A stretch of 64,000 nucleotides of DNA from an uncultured bacterium (GCA_949294085.1 CASFFX010000006.1:104256-168255); one strand, 5' to 3'. Counted from the first letter of the stretch, positions 25,767 through 35,274 are shown. Notes: generated by a model from the letters alone, not told the origin. Made by a program: numbers and translations.

Positions 25767-26363
25767 CCCTGCCCCGATCTCCGGGCCGCTTGTTGGCTGC
25801 GGCCCGGAGAACAAACCGGGACGCCTTGCCCCTTTATTAAAAGTTTTCGCCAATAAAAGACATTAGAAAGTCCATAAAAATTGAAATTTGAAGGGTTTTT
25901 GACAAAAAACGCCCAATTTGCACTCTTTTAAGCCCCTTCCGTCTTTGCTTATGAGTAAAAAGCGGCTTTTGCTTCTCTCTTTTTCCCAAAAATTAGCAAG
26001 ATCACTCTCCCAAAGAGGGATTTGTTGGCCAAATGTTTCCATTATAAAAAACATCCTGGTAGATTTTGATTGGATATAAATTAAAAAAACAAATTTATAT
26101 TCAAAAATAAAAATAATTAAAAAATAAATATTTTTATAAATAATATTAAATTTGAAATTATAAAAATGCTTGTGTAAATCGGCAAATTTTGTTTTCAAAA
26201 CAAATAATAAAAAAATAAATATATAAAAAATAAAGATAAACAAAAAATATATTAAAAATAAATATTTGAAAAATCAAAAATACATTGTTTATTCTTGATT
26301 ATAAAAATAAATATAAAAATAAAAACACTTAAAATATAAGTAAAAATAAAATAGGAGATAAAA
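25767..26363. other. Strongly AT-rich island without a convincing gene
   Basis: About 600 bases between the cement gene and tail tube A. From roughly 26080 to 26350 the DNA is almost entirely A and T in irregular aaaataaata-type runs, in sharp contrast to the GC-rich genes around it. Minus-strand frames exist here but are low-complexity Phe/Ile/Lys strings with no RBS. The 5' part (25860-26045) has more even composition and could be a decayed gene fragment. The only recognisable element is the RBS AGGAG for the next gene at its right end. Confidence 0.6.
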
Positions 26364-26939
26364 ATGATATCCAAAATTACAGTTTGCAATTTGGCTTTGG
26401 CTCAGCTGGGGCAGGCTCCTATCTCTTCTTTGGAGCAGGATGATGAAAAAGCAAGAAGGCTTAATTTGTTTTATGAACCGATTCGCGATGAGGTACTGCG
26501 CACCCATAATTGGGCTTTTGCCGGGGCCGAAGAGCCGCTGGTGCTGATTGAACAAAACCGGGATAAATACGTATATAAATATCCTACGCAGGCCTTGTTT
26601 GTACGGCGGGTGTTTACACAGGACGGTACAAAAAATCTGCCTTTTCGCGAGATTTTTCGCACCGATTTGCACAGCCGGGTGCTGGAAACCTCGGCCCCGC
26701 AGGCCTATGCCGAATATACCCGCCGCATTTTAGACGAAAACCTGTTTGATCCGGCGTTTGTAAAGTCCTTCTCGCTGGCGTTGGCGTGCGATTTGGCCGT
26801 TGCTCTGACGGGGGACAGCACGCTGGCCAGCCAAATTTTGCAAAAATATACCCTAAGCTTGGACGAAGCCCGCCGCAGCAATATGACGGAAAACTATACC
26901 CGCGCGGCCTCTTCCGATGCGTTTACCGAGGTGCGCTAA
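26364..26939 (+). CDS. Phage tail tubular protein A (adaptor)
   Basis: 191 residues, close to T7 gp11. Starts MISKITVCNLALAQLGQAPI with the ARRLNLFYEPIRDEVLRTHNWAFA segment that is diagnostic of this adaptor family. It sits between portal and nozzle in the podoviral tail. It overlaps tail tube B in a TAATG stop/start, so the two are coupled. Confidence 0.9.
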   Translation: MISKITVCNLALAQLGQAPISSLEQDDEKARRLNLFYEPIRDEVLRTHNWAFAGAEEPLVLIEQNRDKYVYKYPTQALFVRRVFTQDGTKNLPFREIFRTDLHSRVLETSAPQAYAEYTRRILDENLFDPAFVKSFSLALACDLAVALTGDSTLASQILQKYTLSLDEARRSNMTENYTRAASSDAFTEVR

Positions 26940-29548
26940 TGCCGATTCATCACTTACAGCCTTCTTTTTCCGGGGGGGAGATCAGCCCTTCCTTGCAGGG
27001 CCGCGTGGACAGCACGGCCTACGGCTCGTGGCTTAAAACAGCCCGGAACTTTTACGTACACCCGCAGGGCGGCGCCTCCAACCGGCAGGGCACGCTGTTT
27101 ATGGGGGAAGCTAAATATACCGACAAAGACTGCCGTATTATCCCTTTTGTTTTGGGGGAGGAAGAGGCCTACGTGCTGGAGTTTGGCGAGCAATACGTGC
27201 GGGTGTATTCCGCGGGTGGATTAATCCGTACTGCAGAGGGAGCTGCGTATGAATTGCCTACGCCTTACCTGGCGCAGGACGTGCGGTACCTGAACTATAC
27301 CCAATACGATCAAACCCTCTTTTTTACGCACCCGCAATATCCGCCCAAACAGCTCAAACGCGTGGCCAGCGGGGAATTTTCCTTTACCGATGTGCCGATT
27401 CAATACGGTCCTTTTATGCTGGCCAATACGGACGTTTCCCGCCAGCTGCGGGCCGTCCAATATCAGCAAACGCAGGAGTCGGCCGGCGTGAAGGCCACGC
27501 TGTCGTTCCAGCCGATTTCGTACCCCAACTGGGTGGTGTTTGCCTATTTTGACGGAGAACTGTTTTTTATCGGGCCGGATTTTGGGCTGGATGTGTCGCT
27601 TTTGGTGAGTGAATTTAATAATACGTTTGCGGCGCGAGGCTTTGTGGCGTACAATTTGGGCGGACTGGTAAAAATTGAATCGCCCCAGGATACCGGCGGC
27701 GACTGCAACGGCAAACAGTTGGTCATCGCCTATCACGACGGGTTGTTTCGGCCGCCGGTGCTGACGTCCACCCAGGTTCTCTCAGGCGGTTCCAACAAGG
27801 GCCAGCAAATTGCCGCCGGTGAAAATAAATACCTTTTGGAGAGTAACTTTGACTGCTTTAAGCCTACGCACGTGAGCGGACGCTTTGCCCTGACGCACAA
27901 AGTGCCGGCGCAGTTTATTTCGGGCAAGCTGGCGTATGAGCAAAGTTCCCCATTTATCAAAAGCGGCGGGGACTGGACCCTGCGCACCAGCGGCGATTGG
28001 ACGGGGCAGCTGGCGGTGGAAGTGTCGGCAGATTTGGGGAATACCTGGAAAACGGAAAAAGTATTCTCGCGCGAAAGCGGCGATGCCAACTTGAATACGT
28101 TGGGCCAATTAGAATCCAATTCGCAGCTTTATTGCGTGCGGGTAAGCGCACGGCAGGTCAGCGGCGATGTGGGGTATGAATTGCAGGCGGAAACGTTCCA
28201 GCAGGAAGGGGTGGTGGTCGTCAGCAATTTTATCAATGCCCGCCAGGTGGCCGTAACGCTGGAGCGCGGGTTTGGCTCCGACGAGTGGACCTCGGATTGG
28301 GCCGAAGGTTCTTTCAGCCCGGCGGCGGGCTATCCGGCCTGTGTGTTCTTTTACCAGGACCGCCTGGGCCTGGCCGGCACCCAAGCCGAACCACAGACGG
28401 TTTGGTTTTCCAAAACGGGGGAATACCACGACTTCGGCCACGCCCGCGATACGCTGGAAGATTCCGATTCCATCAGCCTGAATTTATCCGGCAAAAAGCT
28501 AAACGCGATTCACTCCGTGGCGGTTTCCAACCGGCTGTTGGTGTTCACCGCCGGAAGCGAGTGGACCATTAGCAGCACCGGCGCGCTTACGCCGTATAAT
28601 GTTCAAATTCAGCAGCAAAGCGAACGCGGCGCCAGCCGCACTGCTCCGGTGATGGTAGGCAACAAAGCCCTGTTTGTACAGGCACGCGGCGGCGTACTGC
28701 GGGATTTTTATTATGACTACAACACCGCCTCTTACACCGGCAACGACTTGACCCTCTACGCCAAGCACTTGTTTTTTAACCGGGAAATCCGCGAGATTTG
28801 CTACCAGCAGGAGCCGGACAACCTGATTTGGTGCGTGCTGGACAATGGCACCCTGGCCGTGCTGACGTATTTATCCGAGCAAAACATCTGCGCCTGGACG
28901 CACCACGAAACGCAGGGCCGCTACAAAAGCATTTGCACAATTCCCAACCGCGGGTACGATGAAATTTGGTTTGCGGTGGAACGCGACGGGCACTACTTCA
29001 TAGAACGCCAAGTGCAGCGTTTGGCCAGCAAACAGCCCGAGGACCAGCTGTTTTTGGATGCGGCCGTATCCCGCAAGAGCGAAACGGCTTTTTCCGAAGT
29101 AAGCGGATTGGAGCATTTGGAAGGGCGGAACGTGGGTGTGCTGGCGGACGGAAGCCCGTTGGACGGGATGGTGGTAACGGACGGGAAAATTACCTTGCCG
29201 CGCCCGATGAATTGCGTGCATGTGGGGCTAGCGTATGAAGCCGAGCTGGAAACGCTGCCGGCGGCGTTCAACCTTTCGGACGGAACGGCCCAGGACCGAC
29301 GGAGAAGGCTGGTGTCCGTAACGGTAAAAATGCTGGACAGCCGCGGCGGAAAAGTGGGCACCGACCCCCAGCAAATGGATGAAATTATCCAGCGCGGAAC
29401 GGAAAATTTCAACACGCCCATTGCGCTTAAAACGGAAGATTATGTGCTGGCCCTCTCCGGCACGCACTCGCTGGTGCCTTCGGTTATTTTTCAACAAACC
29501 GAACCGCTCCCCGTTACGCTGCTGGCTTTTATCAGCCGCATTGCGTAG
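26939..29548 (+). CDS. Phage tail tubular protein B (nozzle)
   Basis: 869 residues. The start is fixed by the TAATG junction with tail tube A, giving MPIHHLQPSFSGGEISPSLQGR; this opening, with FSGGE.SP...GR.D...Y..........N, is typical of podoviral nozzle/stabilisation proteins, as is the later KLNAIHSV...LLVFTAGSEWTI beta-propeller block near residue 540. It forms the distal tail tube and fibre attachment site. It is followed by a convergent moron. Confidence 0.88.
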   Translation: MPIHHLQPSFSGGEISPSLQGRVDSTAYGSWLKTARNFYVHPQGGASNRQGTLFMGEAKYTDKDCRIIPFVLGEEEAYVLEFGEQYVRVYSAGGLIRTAEGAAYELPTPYLAQDVRYLNYTQYDQTLFFTHPQYPPKQLKRVASGEFSFTDVPIQYGPFMLANTDVSRQLRAVQYQQTQESAGVKATLSFQPISYPNWVVFAYFDGELFFIGPDFGLDVSLLVSEFNNTFAARGFVAYNLGGLVKIESPQDTGGDCNGKQLVIAYHDGLFRPPVLTSTQVLSGGSNKGQQIAAGENKYLLESNFDCFKPTHVSGRFALTHKVPAQFISGKLAYEQSSPFIKSGGDWTLRTSGDWTGQLAVEVSADLGNTWKTEKVFSRESGDANLNTLGQLESNSQLYCVRVSARQVSGDVGYELQAETFQQEGVVVVSNFINARQVAVTLERGFGSDEWTSDWAEGSFSPAAGYPACVFFYQDRLGLAGTQAEPQTVWFSKTGEYHDFGHARDTLEDSDSISLNLSGKKLNAIHSVAVSNRLLVFTAGSEWTISSTGALTPYNVQIQQQSERGASRTAPVMVGNKALFVQARGGVLRDFYYDYNTASYTGNDLTLYAKHLFFNREIREICYQQEPDNLIWCVLDNGTLAVLTYLSEQNICAWTHHETQGRYKSICTIPNRGYDEIWFAVERDGHYFIERQVQRLASKQPEDQLFLDAAVSRKSETAFSEVSGLEHLEGRNVGVLADGSPLDGMVVTDGKITLPRPMNCVHVGLAYEAELETLPAAFNLSDGTAQDRRRRLVSVTVKMLDSRGGKVGTDPQQMDEIIQRGTENFNTPIALKTEDYVLALSGTHSLVPSVIFQQTEPLPVTLLAFISRIA

Positions 29549-29558
29549 CGCAACGCCC

Positions 29559-29589
29559 AAAAAAGGGGGCTTCCGATTGGGAAGCCCCC
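29559..29589 (-). terminator. Terminator of the reverse-strand moron
   Basis: A 10 bp perfect stem (GGGGGCTTCC 29565-29574 with GGAAGCCCCC 29580-29589) that on the minus strand ends in six T (29559-29564). It lies in the 57 base gap between two convergent genes. Confidence 0.85.
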
Positions 29590-29605
29590 GCGGCAAACGG
29601 TTTTT

Positions 29606-30439
29606 TTAGTTTGCGGCCGGCTGTGCGTCCGTCGTGTCGGCCGGTTGTTCTTCCGCGGAAAGAAGCGCTTGTGCGTCCTCTTGGGAGGGCAGCGCCAAGC
29701 CGTTTTCCAGGCGCAGGCTGCGGGCCGTTTGGATGGCGGTTTCCGCCGATTCCGGCAAATCCGCCGACAGAGCAATCACGTAGAACACTTGGCGGTACTC
29801 ATCGGACATCGCGTTCAGCGCAACAAACAAACGCTTGCCGTTGCGGGCGTAAACGCGTCCGGTTACAAACATAGCCGGATAGCCGTCCATCAGAAAGTCC
29901 TCCTGCGAGAGTACTTCCAAATCCTGCCGATGATCGGTAGAGGCCAAGGCTTCGCGCAGGGGCTGCAAGGGGTGGCCTTCGTCGGCATCCTCCTGGCGCA
30001 GAATCACCGCCCCCACAAACTGGCGTTCGTTTTGGTCTTCTTCGGCGTCGGTTTGGTTTTTCTTAAAAGCGTTCATGTCCACCCCGATTTTTACGTCCAG
30101 GTCGTCAAAATCCATCCACTCGGAAAAATCTATCCCGTTAAATACGTCCAATTCAAAGCGGTAGATCGGGTCGGTATAGACGCGCTCGCCATACACCGGG
30201 GCTGGATTGTCGTCCAACCGGGCCATCATCCCTCTAAAGGGGGACACCACTTTGTACACGCCCCATCCGGCCAAAGCGCCCAGCACAATGCCAAAAACAA
30301 TCGTGCAGATGCCGGACAAAATAAGCGGCCATTTGTTGGAATTTTTCTTAAGAATCATCCACAGCAGCTTAAACAGCAGAAAAAATACCGCATATACGAT
30401 AACAACGCCCAACAGGGCCAAAATAATCAGTACGGTCAT
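29606..30439 (-). CDS. Membrane-anchored protein of unknown function (moron)
   Basis: 277 residues starting MTVLIILALLG after a strong RBS (GAAGGAGTG); an upstream in-frame ATG is less likely. Two hydrophobic helices lie at about 2-27 and 38-62, followed by an exported or cytoplasmic domain of about 210 residues, acidic throughout, ending in an E/D/A-rich tail. I do not recognise the domain. It is on the opposite strand to every structural gene around it, with its own -10 box and terminator, the usual picture of a gene expressed from a prophage or domesticated element in the uninduced state. Superinfection exclusion or an envelope role is possible but unsupported. Confidence 0.8.
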   Translation of the reverse strand: MTVLIILALLGVVIVYAVFFLLFKLLWMILKKNSNKWPLILSGICTIVFGIVLGALAGWGVYKVVSPFRGMMARLDDNPAPVYGERVYTDPIYRFELDVFNGIDFSEWMDFDDLDVKIGVDMNAFKKNQTDAEEDQNERQFVGAVILRQEDADEGHPLQPLREALASTDHRQDLEVLSQEDFLMDGYPAMFVTGRVYARNGKRLFVALNAMSDEYRQVFYVIALSADLPESAETAIQTARSLRLENGLALPSQEDAQALLSAEEQPADTTDAQPAAN

Positions 30440-30470
30440 TTTACACTCCTTCAATAGAAATAACGTATTC

Positions 30471-30476
30471 ATTATA
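30471..30476 (-). promoter_or_regulatory. -10 box of the reverse-strand moron
   Basis: TATAAT on the minus strand, 32 bases ahead of the moron's ATG and just outside the start codon of the divergent gp13-like gene. No good -35 at normal spacing, so a single-box assignment. Confidence 0.45.
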
Positions 30477-30482
30477 GTTTTT

Positions 30483-30968
30483 ATGGACGTTTTATACCAG
30501 CAAAATTATTGCCGCCTGCGGGCGCCCCTTCCGCACGACTGGGCGCTTTTGGCACAGGAACTTCGCCCGGCAGACCGGGCGGAGCTGGCGGCCTCGCACC
30601 CCGGGCAGGATCCGCAGGAACTGCTGGCGCGGTTTGGGGCGCGGTCGTCCGGGTGTTGGGTGTTGGAATACCGCGCCCGGCCGGCGGCGGTTTTTGGTCT
30701 GGCGCCGGACGTATGGCTGGGGCGAAGGGCCTGCGTGTGGCTGCTGACGGGAAAAGGGGTGGAGCGCATCCCCAAGCTGTTTTTCCGTACGGCGCGGGCG
30801 CTGCTGCAGAGGGCGCTTGGGCAGTATGATGAACTGTACAATTATGCCGATGAAAGATATCCCGCCGCGCTTCGTTTTGTGCGGCGGCTGGGCGGAAGGT
30901 TTGACGGAACTTTTTACCGCACGCCTTGCGCCAAATTTTTACGTTTCACGTTTAGGAGGAATTCGTAA
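30483..30968 (+). CDS. gp13-like internal virion protein
   Basis: 161 residues. The start ATG at 30483 lies opposite the moron promoter. The pattern LRPADRAEL, AVFGLAPDVW, ACVWLLTGKGVERIPKLFFRTAR and DERYPAALRFVRRLGGRF matches the T7 gp13 family (DUF2833; GNAT-like fold), which is needed for internal virion assembly. Canonical position after the tail tube genes. The preceding RBS is weak. Confidence 0.8.
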   Translation: MDVLYQQNYCRLRAPLPHDWALLAQELRPADRAELAASHPGQDPQELLARFGARSSGCWVLEYRARPAAVFGLAPDVWLGRRACVWLLTGKGVERIPKLFFRTARALLQRALGQYDELYNYADERYPAALRFVRRLGGRFDGTFYRTPCAKFLRFTFRRNS

Positions 30969-30970
30969 CT

Positions 30971-31456
30971 ATGGGAGGAATTATCAAAACGGGCGGGAGT
31001 TGGGTGTCCGGTGCGGCGTCCCTGTTGGGGGACCGCAAAAACGAAGTGGATTACTACGACGCCCTGGCCCGCGATGCAGACCGCCAAGCCCAGTACACGG
31101 CCGCCGCGGCCCAGCGGCAGGCCACCTACTTGTTCAAATCCGCGGCGGAACGCAGCCGGGAGCTGTATCAAAATTACCGTCAAACGCAAGGAAGCCAAAA
31201 AACGGAGATGGCCGACTCGGGACTGACGGGGCAGTCCGCCACGGTGCAAACCGTGCTGAAAAACAGCCGTCTCCAGTCCTTGCTGGACCAGGAAGCGCTG
31301 AAAGATTCGCTGCAGGACGCGTTGTATGAAAACAATCTTTCCGCCGCCGAGCGTATTTACGCGCTGACCGAGACGGCTTCCCAGTACCGCAGTACGGCCA
31401 AGAACCGCGGCTCGCTGTGGAAGCTGGGCAGCCATATTTTGGATTTATTTAATTAG
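30971..31456 (+). CDS. Internal virion (ejection) protein, gp14-like
   Basis: 161 residues, start after AGGAGG. Largely alpha-helical, with the DADRQAQYTAAAAQRQATYL helix and a short Gly/Ser N-terminus, as in T7 gp14-type ejection proteins. The assignment rests mainly on position between gp13-like and the larger helical protein, with length and composition in agreement. Confidence 0.65.
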   Translation: MGGIIKTGGSWVSGAASLLGDRKNEVDYYDALARDADRQAQYTAAAAQRQATYLFKSAAERSRELYQNYRQTQGSQKTEMADSGLTGQSATVQTVLKNSRLQSLLDQEALKDSLQDALYENNLSAAERIYALTETASQYRSTAKNRGSLWKLGSHILDLFN

Positions 31457-31464
31457 GAGGAACC

Positions 31465-32865
31465 ATGCCTATTATCCCTACCTATCGCCGTCAGGAACGG
31501 TATCGCGCGCCCCAGGTGGACGCTTCCGCCCCGGCCCCGCGCCGGATGAAACAGGCATACGAAAATGCCTGGCAGGAAGGAAGCGAAGCGGGCCAAGCGG
31601 CGTTGACGTTTTTGCAGAATACGCCTTCGCCCCATTTGCAAAAAAGCTCGTCCCGTTCGGCCGCTTCCCCGCAGGCTTCGTCCGCGCAGGGGCAGCAAAA
31701 TCCGTCCAATCCGGCGCAAGAGCAAGACGGGTTGCTTCGGGCCCAGCTGCTGCAAACCGTTCGGCAAAAAATGGCGGAAAACGGGTCCGTACGGCCGGAA
31801 GAATTGGACGAATTTGCCGCCGCCCATTTTCCGGCGGACGGGACGGAAACGCCCGCCGTCCGCGATTACGTGATGCTGCGCGCCGCCGCCCAGGCTGACC
31901 GCCAAACCGCCCAGCGGCAGGAAAAATGGGAGCAGGCGCAAACGGAAGAAAAATGGGTGAGCGGGATTGGTGCGCTGGCGCCGTCCGCCGCCGCGCTGGA
32001 AGAATATCTTTCCGCGCAAATGCCTTCCGTTCAAAGTCGGCTGCAAGCCGCCGGCGTAGAAGGGGAAGCTCTGCGCAAGCAGACGGCGCGTCTGCAGGCT
32101 CAAACGGCGGCCCAATGCGTGCGTCAGGCTCTTTTGAACCGCCAGCCCGCGGCCGCGGCGGAGGTATTTTCCAAATACGAAGCTCAATGGAGCGAGCGCC
32201 AACGGAACGCCTGTGCGGAAAAAATCCGTTTTTCCGCGGGAGCGGAGCGCGCCCAACGCTTGTGGAACGCGTCTTTAACCGAAACGGACGGCACCCCGCA
32301 GGCGCGCGGCCGCTGGGCCGAAGAACAACTGTCCGAAGAAAAAAATACGGAGCTAAAAACCACGGCCGGGCAGGCGCTTGCTTCGCTGCGGGCCGAAGCC
32401 GAAGCGGAACTCAATACGCGCCAGGCCCAGCTGTACCGTGCTTTGGCGGCGGCGCCCAATGCCCAAGAGGCGCAAAACCTGCTGGACGGGCAGGACGTAC
32501 TGGACGCCTCGCAAACGGCCCAGGCACGGCGGGCCGTGCAGGAAAGAAGGGCCTGTTCCGATGCGGAAAAATTTAACCAGCTGTATTTTTCAGAGTCGGA
32601 GAAAGAGCTGTCCCGCGCCTTTGAAAAAGGCCAGCTTTCCGCCCGGGACTATTGCCTTTTGCAGGCGGTGCGGCACGAACGCGCCGCCGGGCAGGACGAA
32701 CGCGAAACGCGCCTTTTGTGCCAAAGTATGGACTATTGGCAGCAAAAAAAAGGGCTCTCGCCCCAGCAGGCGCAAGCCGTTCAATACGCGGTGCTTTCGG
32801 TTTCCGGCGGTGCGGAAGAACGCCGGGAAGCTTGGAAACAAGCCAAGGCGTTGTTTAATCTTTAG
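31465..32865 (+). CDS. Internal virion/ejection protein, large helical
   Basis: 466 residues, almost wholly alpha-helical, very rich in Gln, Ala, Glu and Arg; N-terminal ~95 residues are Ser/Gln-rich and probably unstructured. It corresponds in position and type to the T7 gp15 ejection protein, though shorter. No transglycosylase motif is visible, and no gp16-like giant protein follows, so the ejectosome would be reduced. RBS AGGAGG. Confidence 0.65.
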   Translation: MPIIPTYRRQERYRAPQVDASAPAPRRMKQAYENAWQEGSEAGQAALTFLQNTPSPHLQKSSSRSAASPQASSAQGQQNPSNPAQEQDGLLRAQLLQTVRQKMAENGSVRPEELDEFAAAHFPADGTETPAVRDYVMLRAAAQADRQTAQRQEKWEQAQTEEKWVSGIGALAPSAAALEEYLSAQMPSVQSRLQAAGVEGEALRKQTARLQAQTAAQCVRQALLNRQPAAAAEVFSKYEAQWSERQRNACAEKIRFSAGAERAQRLWNASLTETDGTPQARGRWAEEQLSEEKNTELKTTAGQALASLRAEAEAELNTRQAQLYRALAAAPNAQEAQNLLDGQDVLDASQTAQARRAVQERRACSDAEKFNQLYFSESEKELSRAFEKGQLSARDYCLLQAVRHERAAGQDERETRLLCQSMDYWQQKKGLSPQQAQAVQYAVLSVSGGAEERREAWKQAKALFNL

Positions 32866-32873
32866 GAGACATT

Positions 32874-34361
32874 ATGACTGTTTCAATGCAAATTACCAAA
32901 CGTATTTACCAAGGAAACGGCGTTACCCGCCAATGGGACATAGATTTCCCGCTGATATCGGCGGATGATGTGAGTGTTTATCTTACGTCGCCGCAGGGAG
33001 TAGAAGAGGAAATTTTTGACGGATATTCCGTGGACCTGCTCACACATACCCTCACGTATCCGACCGACGAAAGCGGCAAAGCGCCGCTGGCCGACGGGTG
33101 GAAGTTAACCGTCCTTCGTGCTACGCCCCTTACGCAGGAGATAGACCTGCTTCGGCAAGGCGAATTGGACGCCGAAGTGCTGGAACAAGGGTATGACAAG
33201 CTGACTTTGCTGGTGCAGGAATTAAACGAAAAAGTCGGCCGCAGTATCAAATATCCCGTTTCTTCTCAGGAAAGCGACTTGGAAGCCGATCGCTTTTTGC
33301 CAAATATTTTGGCCGCCAAAGAGGACGCCATCACCGCTTCGTCGCAAGCGGCCTTGGCTTCCCAGCAGGCCCAAAAAAGCGCCGAAAACGCCAGCCAAAC
33401 GGCCCAGACCGCCCTGGAAAACATAGACAGCGCCATGGAAGAAGTTTCCTCTTCGTTGCAGACGCAAGGCCAGCAATTTTGCAATCAGGCCCAATCCTCC
33501 GCGCAGGCCGCCCAAACCAGCGCCCAGCAAGCCCAGTATTACGCCGAACACTCTATCGGCAAATGCGTGGGGGAAGTGTATTTTTCCCAAAGCAACGCCG
33601 CGGCGGACAATCCAGGCTCGCTTCCTTTGTGGACGGGCGAGTTTTATGCCAATGCCCAAACGCTCTATCCCGATTTTTACGCCTGGGTCAAATCCCACCC
33701 CGAATTGTGCAAAACCAAACAACAGTATGACGCGGCCCTGGCTTCTTATGGGGAATGTCCGTTCTACGTGGCCGATGAAACCGGCGGCTCGCTGCGGCTG
33801 CCCAAGCTGGCCAACTACGTAAAAAACGCTTCGGCTTCCAGCGGAATTACCCAAGCAAAAAACAATCTAGCCGCAGGCAGCGGAAGTACGCTGTCCTATA
33901 CCACATTATTTCCGTGGGTGTGCGCATATAACAATGCGGTTCCCGCCTCCACGGCGCAGGCGGCTGAATTTACGGGGTCGCTAAGCGGCAAACTAAACCG
34001 GGATTTAAGCAATGTTTCCCGTGCCACGCAAACTACCGTCAACGCGATGATGCCCAGCGCTATGGACTATGTGGTGGAAAGTTATTCCGACACTTCCGGC
34101 AACTGGTATCGCAAGTATAAGAGCGGCTGGATAGAGCAGGGGGGAGTCTTGTCTAAAGAAAACGTTGACATTACGGTTAACTTCTTAAAGCCTTTTAGCA
34201 ACTTAAATTACTGTATTTTTAAGGCGATTCCGTACAATACGGGTAACACTATCAGTTTTAGTGCGGTATTTTTTCACACGAAAGCAACCACTTATGCCAT
34301 TACATACCAAACGGTATACAGCTATCCTTCCAGCTGGTATGCCTGCGGACAAGGAGCTTAA
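32874..34361 (+). CDS. Phage tail fibre protein with T7-type attachment domain
   Basis: 495 residues. Residues 1-130 (YQGNGVTRQWDIDFPLISADDVSVYLT, then LTVLRATPLTQEIDLL and DKLTLLVQELNEKVGRSIKYP) match the T7 fibre N-terminal domain that docks on the tail. A coiled-coil, Gln/Ala-rich shaft runs from about 150 to 225. The remaining ~270 residues should bind the host receptor; they contain FYVADETGGSLRLPKL, as in fibre heads of other phages. Followed by a small gene that may help its assembly. Confidence 0.88.
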   Translation: MTVSMQITKRIYQGNGVTRQWDIDFPLISADDVSVYLTSPQGVEEEIFDGYSVDLLTHTLTYPTDESGKAPLADGWKLTVLRATPLTQEIDLLRQGELDAEVLEQGYDKLTLLVQELNEKVGRSIKYPVSSQESDLEADRFLPNILAAKEDAITASSQAALASQQAQKSAENASQTAQTALENIDSAMEEVSSSLQTQGQQFCNQAQSSAQAAQTSAQQAQYYAEHSIGKCVGEVYFSQSNAAADNPGSLPLWTGEFYANAQTLYPDFYAWVKSHPELCKTKQQYDAALASYGECPFYVADETGGSLRLPKLANYVKNASASSGITQAKNNLAAGSGSTLSYTTLFPWVCAYNNAVPASTAQAAEFTGSLSGKLNRDLSNVSRATQTTVNAMMPSAMDYVVESYSDTSGNWYRKYKSGWIEQGGVLSKENVDITVNFLKPFSNLNYCIFKAIPYNTGNTISFSAVFFHTKATTYAITYQTVYSYPSSWYACGQGA

Positions 34362-34363
34362 TT

Positions 34364-34651
34364 ATGTTTGAAATCGGGCAAAAAGTAACACAAGAAAATT
34401 ACACGCAAGCCGCTATTTGGTGCAACCAAAACGGCGCGCATATTGAACAGCAAAACGGCGGCTATGTGATTGCCGCCAATCCGGCCCCGGCGGAACCAAC
34501 CGTAGAAGAACAAGTGCAAGCCAAGGAAGCACAAACGGGCCTTACGCGGGCGGTGCGCGAGCTGGTGCTGGCGGAAAATTCCGGCGCGAGTGAGTACGTC
34601 CGCCAACGAGCCCAGGAAATAGAAGCCTTGGCGGCCGTGCTGCGGGAGTGA
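34364..34651 (+). CDS. Small phage protein after the tail fibre
   Basis: 95 residues, starting two bases after the fibre stop. The first 45 residues hold a small domain (QAAIWCNQNGAHIEQQNGGYVIA), then an E/Q-rich helix. Small proteins of this form next to fibre genes are often fibre chaperones or assembly factors; that is a positional inference only. Confidence 0.6.
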   Translation: MFEIGQKVTQENYTQAAIWCNQNGAHIEQQNGGYVIAANPAPAEPTVEEQVQAKEAQTGLTRAVRELVLAENSGASEYVRQRAQEIEALAAVLRE

Positions 34652-34654
34652 GGT

Positions 34655-34885
34655 ATGAATACGGAAAAAATCCATCATTGGATTTATCTCGTTGGGGTGG
34701 CGTGCGGGGTGTTGTTTTGGTGTTTTACGATGTACGGCCTGCCGCCGCGGGTGGACAAATTGGAAGAGCGGGTGCGCGAGCATGATAGAAAATTGGCCGA
34801 AAGCACCGTGAAGATAGACATTATTTTAGACGACGTGAAAACCATCAAAAACCATATTTTGGATTTTCACGGGAGGAATCCGTAA
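34655..34885 (+). CDS. Small membrane protein with coiled coil (lysis cassette)
   Basis: 76 residues: one transmembrane helix (WIYLVGVACGVLFWCFTMYG, 9-28) followed by a charged coiled coil (about 33-72). It overlaps the endolysin gene by one base. It could be a holin, anti-holin or XhlA-type helper; lysis cassettes often carry such a protein. No decisive motif. Confidence 0.6.
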   Translation: MNTEKIHHWIYLVGVACGVLFWCFTMYGLPPRVDKLEERVREHDRKLAESTVKIDIILDDVKTIKNHILDFHGRNP

Positions 34886-35274
34886 TGCCTGTATTATCCG
34901 ACGTAAGCAAATCCCGGCTGAACACCTGTCATCCGGATATTGTGGCTGTTTGCCAAGCGCTGATCCAGCAGTACGATTTCGCCGTACTGTGCGGACACCG
35001 GGGACGGACGGAGCAAAATAAGGCCTTTGCGGCCGGCACCAGCCGCCTGGCGTATCCCCAAAGCGCGCATAATAAAACGCCCAGCCACGCCGTGGACATC
35101 GCCCCGTACCCGATTGATTGGGAAAATCGGGCGCGCTTTCGCGAGATGTGGCACCGCTTTGACGCCATAGCCAAACTGCTGCGCGCGCGCGGCGAAATTG
35201 AAAGCGAATTTGAGTGGGGGGGAGAGTGGCATGCTCTTCCAGATTACCCGCACATTGAAATAAAGGAGAAATAA
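34885..35274 (+). CDS. Endolysin, M15 family D,D/L,D-peptidase
   Basis: 129 residues, a single zinc peptidase domain as in small phage lysins (L-alanyl-D-glutamate peptidase type). Zinc ligands are visible: His68 and Asp71 in SHAVD, His123 in PHIE, with catalytic Asp120 just before it; the substrate-binding Arg lies in CGHRGRTEQ. No signal peptide and no cell-wall binding domain, so it depends on a holin. RBS GGGAGG. Confidence 0.9.
   Translation: MPVLSDVSKSRLNTCHPDIVAVCQALIQQYDFAVLCGHRGRTEQNKAFAAGTSRLAYPQSAHNKTPSHAVDIAPYPIDWENRARFREMWHRFDAIAKLLRARGEIESEFEWGGEWHALPDYPHIEIKEK

Noticed and set aside
25863-26243. 126-codon minus-strand frame in the AT-rich island
   Set aside because: The N-terminal half is low-complexity Phe/Ile/Lys produced by AT-rich DNA; no RBS and no recognisable domain. 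I record the island itself instead.
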